DNA of 64,000 nt. Origin: JAYREN01 sp963663375 (lineage in GTDB: Bacteria; Acidobacteriota; Holophagae; Holophagales; Holophagaceae). The notes beneath the pieces were generated by a model that did not search any database, was not told where the DNA came from, and saw nothing but the letters and a program-made list of their open reading frames with translations. A program made the translations under genes and the position numbers. The stretch is from the NCBI GenBank assembly GCA_963663375.1, contig OY760195.1, positions 2,170,001 to 2,234,000 of the forward strand. The letters run 5' to 3'. Positions within the stretch are counted from its first letter, which is position 1. Each line of letters opens with the position of its first letter. Of this stretch, positions 27,704 to 36,314 are shown piece by piece.

Positions 27704-28900
27704 TCAAAGCATCATGGTGGCGGCTTGGAGGCCCCGTTCCAGGTCGGCCTTGAGATCGGGTTCGTCCTCGATGCCCACGGAGAAGCGGAGCAGTCCTTCC
27801 GTGATCCCGAGCCGCGCCTTGACCTCGGCGGGGGTGCGCAGGTGGCTCATGGAGGCGGGGTGCTGGATGAGACTTTCCACGCCGCCCAGGCTCACGCCCC
27901 GAATGATGATCTCCACGGCCTCACAGAATCGCCGCCCGGCGATGAGGCCCCCCCGTAGCTCGAAGCTCAGCATGGCGCCGAAGCCCCCCTGCATCTGCCG
28001 GGCGGCCACCTCATGGCCCGGGTGAGCCGCCAGCCCCGGATAGTCCACCCGGGCCACCTGGGGCTGCCACAGCAGCCATTGGGCCAGGGACTGGGCATTA
28101 TCAGAGGCCCGGCGCACCCGCATGTAGACCGTCTTGAGGCCCCGGTGTAGCAACCAGGCCGCCATGGGATCGGGGGTGGGGCCGGTCAGCTTGGCCACTT
28201 CCCAGCACTTCACTACATCCGATTCATTGCCCGCGATGACCCCCAGCACGATATCGGAATGCCCACCAAGGTACTTGGTTGCGCTGGATACACTTAGGCT
28301 GAATCCCAGCTCGCAGGGCCGGGTGAGTACCGGCGTGGCGAAGGTGTTGTCTGCCACCGTGCGGATCCCGTGCTTTTCCCCCAGCGCCGCGACTCCCTCC
28401 AGGTCGGTCACCGCCAGGGTCGGATTGGAGGGGCTCTCCACCCAGATCAGGGCGGTACCCGACTCGAGGGCCGCTTCCCACTCCGTGAGATCGAGGGGGT
28501 TGGCCACCCAGGTGACCCGCAGGCCCTTGGTGATTTCCCAGCGCCGCAGCAATTGCTCGGTACCCAGGTAGATCGCCGCCGGGGCCACCACGTGATCCCC
28601 GGGCTTGAGGAAGGCTTCCAGAACGGTGGCGAAGGCGCTCATGCCCGAGCTGGTCAACAGGGCCCGGTCCGCCCCCTCCAGGGCGGCGATGACGGCTTGG
28701 GCCTCGCTGAAATTGGGATTGCCCCACCGCGTATAGAAGGTGGGGGGTTCGATGGAACTGGCGAAATCGGCGCCTTCCGCATTCTCCATCAGCTCGAAAA
28801 CAGAGGTCTGGAAGATCGGGGTGGTCACTGCTCGAGTGGTATTGAAGGAGCGCCCGGCGTGGATGGCGGTGGTGGTCGGTCCCCATTGCTTGCTGTCCAT
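27704..28900 (-). CDS. Cys/Met metabolism PLP-dependent enzyme (trans-sulfuration family)
   Basis: Fold-type I PLP enzyme of the cystathionine gamma-synthase / O-acylhomoserine sulfhydrylase / cystathionine lyase family. The lysine that binds PLP is in 'SVSSATKYLGGHSDIVLG'; 'SGMSAFATVLEAFLKPGDH' and 'YTRWGNPN' form the usual cofactor and phosphate contacts. The exact reaction cannot be told from sequence alone. ATG 28900 (398 residues) has a GGGAG/GAGG just upstream; ATG 28915 is possible. Located between a small membrane protein and thiS on the minus-strand origin operon. Confidence 0.88.
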   Translation of the reverse strand: MDSKQWGPTTTAIHAGRSFNTTRAVTTPIFQTSVFELMENAEGADFASSIEPPTFYTRWGNPNFSEAQAVIAALEGADRALLTSSGMSAFATVLEAFLKPGDHVVAPAAIYLGTEQLLRRWEITKGLRVTWVANPLDLTEWEAALESGTALIWVESPSNPTLAVTDLEGVAALGEKHGIRTVADNTFATPVLTRPCELGFSLSVSSATKYLGGHSDIVLGVIAGNESDVVKCWEVAKLTGPTPDPMAAWLLHRGLKTVYMRVRRASDNAQSLAQWLLWQPQVARVDYPGLAAHPGHEVAARQMQGGFGAMLSFELRGGLIAGRRFCEAVEIIIRGVSLGGVESLIQHPASMSHLRTPAEVKARLGITEGLLRFSVGIEDEPDLKADLERGLQAATMML

Positions 28901-28980
28901 GGCCTCGGCTCCCATCGCAGGGGAGGATTGCCACCCTCACCCGCCGGAGGCCAGGATAGCACTGCCGCTCCCTGAGGATC

Positions 28981-29271
28981 CTAGCGGGACCACCAGAACA
29001 CCACGGCCAGGGCCGCCACCGCGACCACCAGGAGGGTCACCAGACGCCAAGCCGTTGGTCGAGGGTCGCCCAGGTGGGCCTGGGTGGCCTCGGGATCCTC
29101 GAGGGCGGCCCGGGTGAGCTCATCTCCAGGTGTTTCCGGAAGTCCGGGATGGGCTGGAAAGAGGGGATCGGCCACTTCTCCCAGAACTATTTTGCGGTAG
29201 GTGTCCTGGTGCAGAATCGCCTGCTCGGGATCCACGGCTTCGTCCGGCACTTCCGGGGTGGGGTCGCTCAT
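28981..29271 (-). CDS. Small tail-anchored membrane protein, unknown
   Basis: A 96-residue protein with an acidic soluble part (residues 1-72, many Asp/Glu/Pro) and one C-terminal membrane helix (RLVTLLVVAVAALAVVFWW) ending in SR, i.e. tail-anchored topology. No family recognised. A clear GGAGG ribosome-binding site precedes the ATG and it fits with 18 bp after gatB in the same operon, which supports it as a real gene. Confidence 0.65.
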   Translation of the reverse strand: MSDPTPEVPDEAVDPEQAILHQDTYRKIVLGEVADPLFPAHPGLPETPGDELTRAALEDPEATQAHLGDPRPTAWRLVTLLVVAVAALAVVFWWSR

Positions 29272-29289
29272 AGAGCCTCCGTCCCCAGG

Positions 29290-30762
29290 CTAGGGCCTGA
29301 CCAGGGCCTCGTCCAGGATCTCGTTGACCAGTTGGGGATTTACCTTTCCCTTGCCGGCCTTCATCACCTGTCCCACCAGGAAACCCCGCAGGCCGGTCTT
29401 GCCCGCCCGATACTGGGCCAGCGGCTCAGGATGGTCCCCCAGCACTTGCGCCACCAGGGCCTCGATGGCGCCGCGATCCGTCACCTGAGCCAACCCCTGC
29501 CGCTCGACGATCTCCCGGGGGCCGCCCTCCCCCGCCAGAAGGGCCGGGAAGACGATTTCCTTGGCGGTATTCAGATTGATCAGGCCGGATTCCACCAGCT
29601 TGATCAGTTCGCCCAGGGCTTCGGGTCCGAGGTTCAGGTCGGCAAGTTGGAGGCTGCGGTCATTGAGGGCCCGGCTCACTTCGCCCAGCATCCAGTTGGC
29701 GGCCTGCTTTCCGTTGCCAGCCACCCGGGCCGTGGCCTCGAAGAAATCCCCGAAGGCGCGGCTCTGCAGCAGCATGTCGGCTTCGTATTCCGTGAGACCG
29801 AAATCCTCCCGAAACCGGCGGGCCCGATCCTCGGGCAGCTCGGGAAGGGAGGCCTTCACCCCCTCGATCTCTTCCCGATCCACCCTCAGGATGGGCAGAT
29901 CGGGTTCCGGAAAGTACCGGTAGTCCATGGCAGCCTCTTTGCTGCGCTGGCTTCGGGTCACGCCCGCCTTGGCATCCCAGCCCCGGGTCTCCTGGGGGAA
30001 GGTCTCCCCGCGCTCCAACAGACCAATCTGGCGCTCCATTTCGTAATCCAGGGCCTGGCGGACGAAGCGAAACGAATTGAGGTTCTTCACCTCCACCCGG
30101 GTGCCAAAGACCTCGGTGCCCCTGGGGCGAACGGAGACATTGGCATCACAGCGGAAGCTGCCTTCCTCCATGTTTCCATCGCAGAGCCCCAGATACGTAA
30201 CCAAACTATGGAGGGTCTTCAGGTAGTCCGAGGCCTCCTGGGCACTGCGGAGATCCGGCGCGCCCACGATCTCGAGAAGGGGAACACCGGCTCGGTTCAG
30301 GTCCACATGCGTGAAGTCCGGGTCCAGGACGTGGGTGGATTTGCCCGCGTCCTCTTCCAGATGGGCCCGCTCGATCCGCACGCGCACCGGCTCCGCCGAA
30401 CCCCGGATCGCGGGGTCCCCAGGGATCTGGATCCACCCATCCTCCACCAGGGCCACGGGTCCCTGGGTGATCTGGTACCCCTTGGGCAGGTCTGGATAGA
30501 AGTACTGCTTGCGGTAGAAATCACTCTCGCCACGGATGGACGCGTGCACAGCGCAGCCTAGGGCAATGCCCATCTTCACGGCCGCATCGTTGAGCACCGG
30601 GAGCGCGCCGGGAAGCCCGAGACACACCGGGCAGGTGCGGGAGTTCGGGAGGCCTCCATAACGATTCTCGCAGGCGCAGAACATCTTCGATTGGGTGAGC
30701 AGCTGGACATGGATTTCCAGGCCGATGACCGCTTCGAATCCAAGGCTCTGCGCTGCATTCAT
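29290..30762 (-). CDS. gatB: Asp-tRNA(Asn)/Glu-tRNA(Gln) amidotransferase subunit B
   Basis: Subunit that recognises misacylated tRNA and phosphorylates its Glu or Asp before GatA supplies ammonia. The 490-residue protein begins 'GFEAVIGLEIHVQLLTQSKMFC', has the zinc-site cysteines in 'CACENRYGGLPNSRTCPVCLG', 'MEEGSFRCDANVSVRPRG', 'PEPDLPIL', and the C-terminal GatB/YqeY helical domain. The start at 30762 has an AGGGAG site 6 bases upstream. Implies indirect Gln-tRNA and/or Asn-tRNA formation. gatA and gatC are not in the window; it follows mnmE by 30 bp. Confidence 0.96.
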   Translation of the reverse strand: MNAAQSLGFEAVIGLEIHVQLLTQSKMFCACENRYGGLPNSRTCPVCLGLPGALPVLNDAAVKMGIALGCAVHASIRGESDFYRKQYFYPDLPKGYQITQGPVALVEDGWIQIPGDPAIRGSAEPVRVRIERAHLEEDAGKSTHVLDPDFTHVDLNRAGVPLLEIVGAPDLRSAQEASDYLKTLHSLVTYLGLCDGNMEEGSFRCDANVSVRPRGTEVFGTRVEVKNLNSFRFVRQALDYEMERQIGLLERGETFPQETRGWDAKAGVTRSQRSKEAAMDYRYFPEPDLPILRVDREEIEGVKASLPELPEDRARRFREDFGLTEYEADMLLQSRAFGDFFEATARVAGNGKQAANWMLGEVSRALNDRSLQLADLNLGPEALGELIKLVESGLINLNTAKEIVFPALLAGEGGPREIVERQGLAQVTDRGAIEALVAQVLGDHPEPLAQYRAGKTGLRGFLVGQVMKAGKGKVNPQLVNEILDEALVRP

Positions 30763-30792
30763 GGGTGCTCCCTGGATCATCTTAGCCTCGGC

Positions 30793-32097
30793 TCACTTAC
30801 CCAGGCAGAAACCACTGAAGACCTGATCCAGGGCACTCTCGGCACGATCATCACCCGTCAACTGCCCAAGGAGGCCCCAGAGTCCTTGCAGGGTGGAGGC
30901 CGTAAGTTCCGGCGCCGCACCCGGGATGAGCTCCAGCACGAGGCAAGCCTGGGTCACCAGTTCATCCAGCAATTCCCGCTGGCGCTGGGTCGCCAGGGCG
31001 CCGAGGCAGGCGTCCGGCGCTTGGGAGCCTAGAAAGCGTTCCCGGAGGGCGTTCGCCAAGGGTTTTAGCTCACCCGTGGATGCAGAAATCACGATGCCGC
31101 CTTGCCCGACCCCGGCTCGGTCCCCGAAGGTCCGCACCTCCAGCACCTTGCCCTGGAAGGGCGCCAGCCGGTCCAGGATTTCCGGGTCGGGGCCCGCGTC
31201 CAGGGCGGGCACCAAGTGAAGGATTAGATCCACCGCCTCGAGGACGGCCGCCACCCGGGCCACACCGAGCCGCTCCACCGGATCGGTCGCGTCCCGAAGC
31301 CCCGCGGTATCGAAGATATAGAGGGGCAGGCCCGACCACTCCGTGCGAATCTCCAGCACATCCCGTGTGGTCCCCGGAATCTCGGTGACGATGGCCCGAT
31401 CCTCACCCGCCAAGGCATTGAACAGGGTGCTCTTCCCGGAATTGGGCCGACCCACCAGGGCCACCCGAATGCCATCCCGCAGCCATCGGGCGGCGGCGCT
31501 CCGCGCCTGTTCCACGTGGAACGTCTCCAACAACTTCTGGATATCGGATTCCAAGTCACTGAAATCAATAAGGATGTGTTCGTCTTCGCCATAGTCCACA
31601 CAGGCTTCGGCCCGGGCGACCCAGGGCGCGAGCCGCTTCCTGGCCTCCATGATCCAATCGGGAAAGGCGCCAGAGCGAGCCTGGGCCATGCGCAACTGGG
31701 TGTCCGTGGCCGCGGCGATCATGTCCCTCATGGCTTCGACCTCCAATAGGGACTGTTTGCCATTGAGCAAGGCTCGCTGAGTGAATTCTCCTGGCGCGGC
31801 GAGCCGCACTCCAAGCTCACCCAGAGCCTCCAGAAACCGGCGCACCAGCAGGGGGTTGCCGTGAAGCTGAAACTCGACCACATCCTCGCCCGTGTAGCTT
31901 GCAGGTGCGGGGAAATAGAGGACAAGGGCCCGCTCGAGAAAGCCCTTCCACTGGATGCGGCGCAGGGTGGCAACCCTCGCTGGAGGTAGGTCCAGCATGG
32001 GTTGCAGCGTTTTAGACAGTGACTGTCCAGAAACCCTGACGATGGCGACCGCACAAGGAAACAGCGGCGTGGCGGGCGCGCAGATGGGGCCTGTCAC
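30793..32097 (-). CDS. mnmE: tRNA uridine-5-carboxymethylaminomethyl modification GTPase MnmE
   Basis: K+-dependent GTPase that, with MnmG, modifies U34 of tRNAs. Parts in order: formyl-THF-binding N-domain (1-115, 'PGEFTQRALLNGK'), helical domain split around the G domain (about 213-365) with Walker A GRPNSGKST and 'DTAGLRDATDPVE', and C-terminal FCLGK, a variant of the usual CIGK. The start is a GTG at 32097, 7 bp after jag. Codons for 'TFHVEQARS' contain a parS site (31508-31523). mnmG, usually adjacent near origins, is not here. Confidence 0.96.
   Translation of the reverse strand: MTGPICAPATPLFPCAVAIVRVSGQSLSKTLQPMLDLPPARVATLRRIQWKGFLERALVLYFPAPASYTGEDVVEFQLHGNPLLVRRFLEALGELGVRLAAPGEFTQRALLNGKQSLLEVEAMRDMIAAATDTQLRMAQARSGAFPDWIMEARKRLAPWVARAEACVDYGEDEHILIDFSDLESDIQKLLETFHVEQARSAAARWLRDGIRVALVGRPNSGKSTLFNALAGEDRAIVTEIPGTTRDVLEIRTEWSGLPLYIFDTAGLRDATDPVERLGVARVAAVLEAVDLILHLVPALDAGPDPEILDRLAPFQGKVLEVRTFGDRAGVGQGGIVISASTGELKPLANALRERFLGSQAPDACLGALATQRQRELLDELVTQACLVLELIPGAAPELTASTLQGLWGLLGQLTGDDRAESALDQVFSGFCLGK
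31508..31523. other. parS site inside mnmE
   Basis: TGTTCCACGTGGAACG matches the parS palindrome except for the last base; the inner 14 bases GTTCCACGTGGAAC are identical to the sites at 17909-17922 and 40322-40335. It is embedded in the mnmE reading frame, as parS sites commonly are, about 3.4 kb from dnaA. Confidence 0.85.
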
Positions 32098-32104
32098 GAG
32101 CGCC

Positions 32105-32569
32105 TCAGGCCTTTCTCATGACCTTCAGCGCCTTGATGGTGCCCATGCCTTCGCTTTCGGTGATCAGGCCCTCTTCCCGGGCCACCGTCAGATGAATCCA
32201 CCGTCGCTCCCGGGGCGTGAGGGACGCGAAGGTGTGGCTCCCAGTCTGGCGGGCCCGTTCGATGGCCATGGCGGCCATGGCCTTCACTTCCGTCATCCGG
32301 AACAGGCGGAAGCCCTGGACATCCAGGTAGGCCAGGCGGCCTTCCTCGCGCTCTCCCTGGGCCTCGTGCAGTACGAACTGCAGGGCGTCCAGGGCCTGGG
32401 CCTTGTTGGCCATCAACCACTGGGCATCGGGCCCCTCGAGCACCAGGCGGTTGGGAAAGAGCTCCTCGTCGCCGGAGGGCTGATAGTGGGCGCGCACCTT
32501 GAACCCGAGCTGAGCGCACCAGGCCGTCGCGAGCTCCGGCAAGGCTTCCAGGGAAACGGCCTTTCGCAT
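32105..32569 (-). CDS. Jag/KhpB family RNA-binding protein (R3H)
   Basis: SpoIIIJ-associated (Jag/KhpB) type protein of 154 residues. The C-terminal R3H domain is clear (LTPRERRWIHLTVA, with Arg and His); the preceding part (about 55-95, ending in 'DALQFVLHEAQ') fits the KH domain. The jag N-terminal domain is short. Such proteins bind RNA, with KhpA in some bacteria. ATG 32569 has a GAGGAGG site. Location directly after yidC is the conserved arrangement. Confidence 0.88.
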   Translation of the reverse strand: MRKAVSLEALPELATAWCAQLGFKVRAHYQPSGDEELFPNRLVLEGPDAQWLMANKAQALDALQFVLHEAQGEREEGRLAYLDVQGFRLFRMTEVKAMAAMAIERARQTGSHTFASLTPRERRWIHLTVAREEGLITESEGMGTIKALKVMRKA

Positions 32570-32586
32570 GGCTCCTCCTCGGGACT

Positions 32587-34209
32587 TCAGATCACCACAG
32601 GCTGGGATTTGTAGTTCTTCATGACCCACCAAGTCTGCAGCATGCCGATGAGGTTGAAGACTAGGTAGTAGAGGCAAAGCCCCGCAGGTGTTGTGCTAAA
32701 GAAGAAGGTCATCATGGCAGGCATGAGGAACATCATCATCTTGCGCTGGGCGGGATCGCCGGTGGCGGGGGTCATGGCCTGCTGGGCAATCATGGAGACA
32801 CCCAACAGGATGGGAAGCACGTAGAACTTATCAGGCCCCGCGAGGTTGTGGATCCAGAGCATCCAGGGGGCCATCCGCAGCTCAAACACCGCACCGAGCA
32901 TGGACCAGAGGGCGAAGAAGACGGGCATCTGGAGCAGCATGGGCAGGCAGCCACCCATTGGGTTGTGGCCGTTCTTCTTGTAGAAGGCCATCAGCTCCTT
33001 CTGCATCTCGGCCTTTTTCTGCATATCGTTGCCGAACTTCTCGTACTTGGCCTGGAGGGCCTTCTGGTGCGGTTCCAAATCCTTCATACGCAGCAATTGG
33101 ATCGTGGTCTTGTTATTGAGGGGCCACAGCGCCAGGCGCAACAGCACGGAGAAGACCACGATGGCCCAGCCCCAGTTGGGGATCACCGTCTGGATGCTGA
33201 GGAGAACCCAGAACATGGCCTTGGCCACGAGCCCGAAGAAGCCGAAATCCATCACCTGGGTGTAGGGCTTGCCGAAGGCTTCCAGCTCGGGCTTGTGCTT
33301 GGGCCCCAGATAGAGACGCGCCTGGGCATGGCCCGAGGCATCGGGAGCCAGGTGGTAACCGGGCAGGGCGTCCGTGGCGCGAATGGCGGCCTGTCCCGTC
33401 TCCCAGAGGGCCACGAAGAAATGATTCTGTTGGACCTTCTTGTCTGTTTCGATGCCCGCATCAATTCCCACCCGACGACTGGCGGGCGGCAGCACGTTGC
33501 GCTTGCCCCCCACAAAGCTGTACCAGGGATCCTTCAGGGTGCTCATCCAGGGCACGGCCTTGATGCCCTTCTCCTCCAGGGAGAAGATGCGCCCCAGGCC
33601 ATGCAGGGGATTCTGTTCGGTTTCCTCGCCCGTGCGGGGATCCTTGAGCTTGGGCAGTTCCGGCAGGGTCCGGATGAGGGCGAGCTGTCCGCCGCGAGGG
33701 GAAGTCCACTCCACATTGAGGATGTGGCCCTGCTGGGGAATCTGATAGGAAAGCCGCTCACCGTCCGCGTTCTTGAAAACAACGGCAGACCCACTCTGGT
33801 TGGCCACAATCTCGGGTTCGCCCGGGAACCGGGCCTCGAGGGCGCCGCCCATTCCAAGGAAGGCCGGAGCGACCAACTGGCCCGACTTCGCGTCGTGGAT
33901 TTCTTCGGGGAAGAAACGCGTGCCGTCCTGCTTCCAGAGAACCTGAAGCAGGGCCCCATCCTGCTTGCGCCAGGTGAGTTTCAGGTCCGTGTTCTCGAAG
34001 GAGAACAGGCTTCCGGGATCCACGAGGGCCACAGGAAGGCCCTGGGGCGCCGCGGGGGCCGCCGCCTGGGTGGGCGCAGCATTCGTCGGGGTCTCCGCCT
34101 GCACCTGAGGTGGGGTTGGCGGGGGATAGTAGCGACTCGTCAGGGCGTAGTACACGCCCAGGAGCCCCATGCTGAGGACGATGAAGAGCAGGAGATTCTT
34201 GTTTTTCAT
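32587..34209 (-). CDS. yidC: Membrane protein insertase YidC
   Basis: Inserts and folds inner-membrane proteins, alone or with SecYEG. The 540-residue Gram-negative type has an N-terminal membrane helix (LLLFIVLSMGLLGVYYAL), a large periplasmic P1 domain (about 55-325) and five C-terminal helices beginning at 'GLVAKAMFWVLLSIQ'. The hydrophilic groove Arg is in 'VVFSVLLRLALWPLNNK', and 'GGCLPMLLQMPVFFALWSM' is a signature. It starts in the rnpA stop codon (ATGA overlap) and is followed by jag. No yidD lies between rnpA and yidC. Confidence 0.97.
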   Translation of the reverse strand: MKNKNLLLFIVLSMGLLGVYYALTSRYYPPPTPPQVQAETPTNAAPTQAAAPAAPQGLPVALVDPGSLFSFENTDLKLTWRKQDGALLQVLWKQDGTRFFPEEIHDAKSGQLVAPAFLGMGGALEARFPGEPEIVANQSGSAVVFKNADGERLSYQIPQQGHILNVEWTSPRGGQLALIRTLPELPKLKDPRTGEETEQNPLHGLGRIFSLEEKGIKAVPWMSTLKDPWYSFVGGKRNVLPPASRRVGIDAGIETDKKVQQNHFFVALWETGQAAIRATDALPGYHLAPDASGHAQARLYLGPKHKPELEAFGKPYTQVMDFGFFGLVAKAMFWVLLSIQTVIPNWGWAIVVFSVLLRLALWPLNNKTTIQLLRMKDLEPHQKALQAKYEKFGNDMQKKAEMQKELMAFYKKNGHNPMGGCLPMLLQMPVFFALWSMLGAVFELRMAPWMLWIHNLAGPDKFYVLPILLGVSMIAQQAMTPATGDPAQRKMMMFLMPAMMTFFFSTTPAGLCLYYLVFNLIGMLQTWWVMKNYKSQPVVI

Positions 34210-34574
34210 CGGGCCTTCCAGCGGCGAAGGGCCAGCATCAACTGGCCCGCAATATCAGCATAGGGGACATCACACCGAATTCGGGAACCCCGCGCGGGTC
34301 GAACCCAGATCACGCCGCCGAACGGCGTCAGATCGGGGTCCGAGCGGAGGATTTCCAGGAAGGCCATGCGCACTCGGCGCCGGAAACGGTTCCGCATAAC
34401 GGCTCGCCCCTGCTTCCGGGAGGCATTCACCAGGAGCAGGGGCAGGGAACCGTCTTGACCATTCCAGATCCTCACATCCAGCGGACTTTCCCGGGGTGAA
34501 AGGGGCCTGGGGGGCGCCTCGGGAACTGCGTGGTCCCTTCTTTGGACCACACGGTAGCGCCCGGCGACGCGCAT
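34206..34574 (-). CDS. rnpA: Ribonuclease P protein component
   Basis: Protein subunit of RNase P, which removes 5' leaders from pre-tRNA. The 122-residue product is divergent at the N-terminus but has the RNR motif region 'RKQGRAVMRNRFRRRVRMAF', the family hallmark, and a following 'IWVRPARG' strand. Position between rpmH and yidC is universally conserved and strengthens the call. Overlaps yidC by 4 bp. Confidence 0.88.
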   Translation of the reverse strand: MRVAGRYRVVQRRDHAVPEAPPRPLSPRESPLDVRIWNGQDGSLPLLLVNASRKQGRAVMRNRFRRRVRMAFLEILRSDPDLTPFGGVIWVRPARGSRIRCDVPYADIAGQLMLALRRWKAR

Positions 34575-34580
34575 TTAGAA

Positions 34581-34715
34581 CTACAGGGCGAGGACGTGGC
34601 GGCCCTTGGCCCGGCGGCGCTTCAGCACCATGCGGCCGTTCTTGGTCTTCATCCGGCTCAGAAAGCCATGGGTCTTGGCACGGCGTCGGTTGTTGGGCTG
34701 GAAAGTGCGCTTCAT
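34581..34715 (-). CDS. rpmH: 50S ribosomal protein L34
   Basis: A 44-residue, highly basic protein identical in pattern to L34: MKRTFQPNNRRRAKTHGF, then 'RMKTKNGRMVLKRRRAKGRH' and a short C-terminal 'VLAL'. First gene of the minus-strand origin operon, 6 bp before rnpA, with a likely promoter at 34763-34791. Confidence 0.98.
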   Translation of the reverse strand: MKRTFQPNNRRRAKTHGFLSRMKTKNGRMVLKRRRAKGRHVLAL

Positions 34716-34762
34716 GGTCCACCTCTTGAGCCCGTTCCCTGGGGGAGATGGGCGAACCTTCG

Positions 34763-34791
34763 AGCCTACCAGTGGAGGTTCCGGGACTCAA
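34763..34791 (-). promoter_or_regulatory. Candidate sigma-70-type promoter for rpmH
   Basis: On the minus strand TTGAGT (34791-34786) and TAGGCT (34768-34763) are separated by exactly 17 bases, 48 bases upstream of the rpmH start. Four of six bases match the -35 consensus and three of six the -10. Best promoter candidate in the rpmH-dnaA gap; for dnaA itself only a weak TAGAGT (34827-34832, plus strand) was seen. Confidence 0.5.
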
Positions 34792-34931
34792 GCCCAAAGA
34801 GCTTACTCACACCCGCATGGGGGTGCTAGAGTACCTTCCCCGCCACCAGCAAACGTGCCCGGCCCCGCCCAGTGGACGGATGCGCACCTCGGTTCCCGGC
34901 GGATTCACCCGATATCAGGGCGGTGTTCTCC

Positions 34932-36314
34932 ATGGCTGCGAACGATCCACAGACGATCTGGGAAGGCATCCGGAAAGGGCTAGCCTCTAGGCTCCCAGAG
35001 CGGACCTTCCAGGACTGGATCGAACCCTGTCGCGCCACCAACTTCGACGGGACCACCCTCTGGATCCAGACCCCCAGCCCCTCGGCCCGGGTCTGGATCG
35101 AGCAGCAGCTCGCCGAGGAGTTCCACGACGCGCTTTCCCAGTGCGACATGCCGAACCTCCGCTTGGTGTTCACCGTCACCGGAGCCCCGGCCGCGCCTGC
35201 ACCGAAGGCTTCGGGCAAGACCAAGGCCTCTCCCCAGATCGAGGCCTCGGAGGTGGATTCTCCCTTTCCCCAAGGTTTTCACCGCTACACCCTGGATCGT
35301 TTCGTGGTGGGCCCGGGTAGCCAGTTGGCCTTCGCCGCCGCCAATGCTGTGGTGGAGAACCACGGCAAGGCCAACGCGACCCTGAACATGAACCCCCTCT
35401 TCATCTATGGCGGCTCCGGTCTCGGCAAGACCCACCTGATGATCGGCATCGGCAAGGGCCTGGTGGCGCGCAATCCCGCCCTAAAGGTGGCCTATCTTAA
35501 GGTGGACAATTTCTTTAATGAGTTCACCGTGGCCATCAAGATCAAGAACACCGAGGCCCTAAGGAAAAAGTACCAGCTGAACGATGTCCTCCTTCTCGAC
35601 GATGTGCAGACCCTGGGCCGCATGGAACGGACCCAGGAAGAGATCTTCTACATCCTGGAGTACCTGCTCCAGTACGGGAAAACCATCGTGATCACCTCGG
35701 ACAAACCCCCGGAACGCCTGGAGGGTCTCCACGATCGCCTGCGCACCCGCTGCAAGTGGGGACTCACGGCGGATGTCCAACCCCCAGACTTCGAGACCCG
35801 GGTCGCGATCCTCAAGAAGAAGCTCGAGGACGAGGTCTTCCGGGATCTGCCACCGGTTCCAGAGGACGTCATCACCTTCGTAGCCCACAAGGCCAAGGGG
35901 AGTGTGCGCGACCTGGAGGGTCTCCTTACTCGCGTAGTCTTCCAGAGCAGCTTCCTGGGGGTGCCCCCCAGCTTGGAGATCGCCCACCAGGCCTTCCAGG
36001 GCCAGACCGGCCAAGAGGCCACCTCTGGCGTTTCCCTGGAGCGGATCTGCCGCATGACGGCGGAAACCTACAACCTGGCCTATATGGACCTTATGAAGAA
36101 GAAGTCGCGGCAGCAGGCCATTCTGGTTCCCCGTCAGGTGGCCATGTACCTGGCGCGGGAACTCACGGCGGTCTCCTTCAGTGACATCGGGCGTTCCTTC
36201 AACAACATGCACCACAGCACGGTGATGAACGCCATCGATTCCGTGAAGAACCGGATGCAGAAGGACCAGGATTTCCACAAGCAGGTCCAGTCCCTCCTGA
36301 ACAGCATCAGTTGA
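34932..36314 (+). CDS. dnaA: Chromosomal replication initiator DnaA
   Basis: AAA+ ATPase that opens the origin. The 460-residue protein has domain I (1-85), short domain II, the AAA+ domain with Walker A GGSGLGKT (160-167) and Walker B LLLDD (220-224), arginine finger region 'LHDRLRTR', and domain IV. The DNA-recognition signature, usually GGRDHTT, reads NNMHHST (424-430): the Arg and Asp are replaced by Met and His while the second His and the Thr remain. ATG 34932 gives the normal N-terminus; the upstream extension is not conserved. First gene of dnaA-dnaN-gyrB-gyrA. Confidence 0.97.
   Translation: MAANDPQTIWEGIRKGLASRLPERTFQDWIEPCRATNFDGTTLWIQTPSPSARVWIEQQLAEEFHDALSQCDMPNLRLVFTVTGAPAAPAPKASGKTKASPQIEASEVDSPFPQGFHRYTLDRFVVGPGSQLAFAAANAVVENHGKANATLNMNPLFIYGGSGLGKTHLMIGIGKGLVARNPALKVAYLKVDNFFNEFTVAIKIKNTEALRKKYQLNDVLLLDDVQTLGRMERTQEEIFYILEYLLQYGKTIVITSDKPPERLEGLHDRLRTRCKWGLTADVQPPDFETRVAILKKKLEDEVFRDLPPVPEDVITFVAHKAKGSVRDLEGLLTRVVFQSSFLGVPPSLEIAHQAFQGQTGQEATSGVSLERICRMTAETYNLAYMDLMKKKSRQQAILVPRQVAMYLARELTAVSFSDIGRSFNNMHHSTVMNAIDSVKNRMQKDQDFHKQVQSLLNSIS

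Noticed and set aside
34716..34931. DnaA boxes in the rpmH-dnaA gap
   Set aside because: No word within two mismatches of TTATCCACA was found on either strand.
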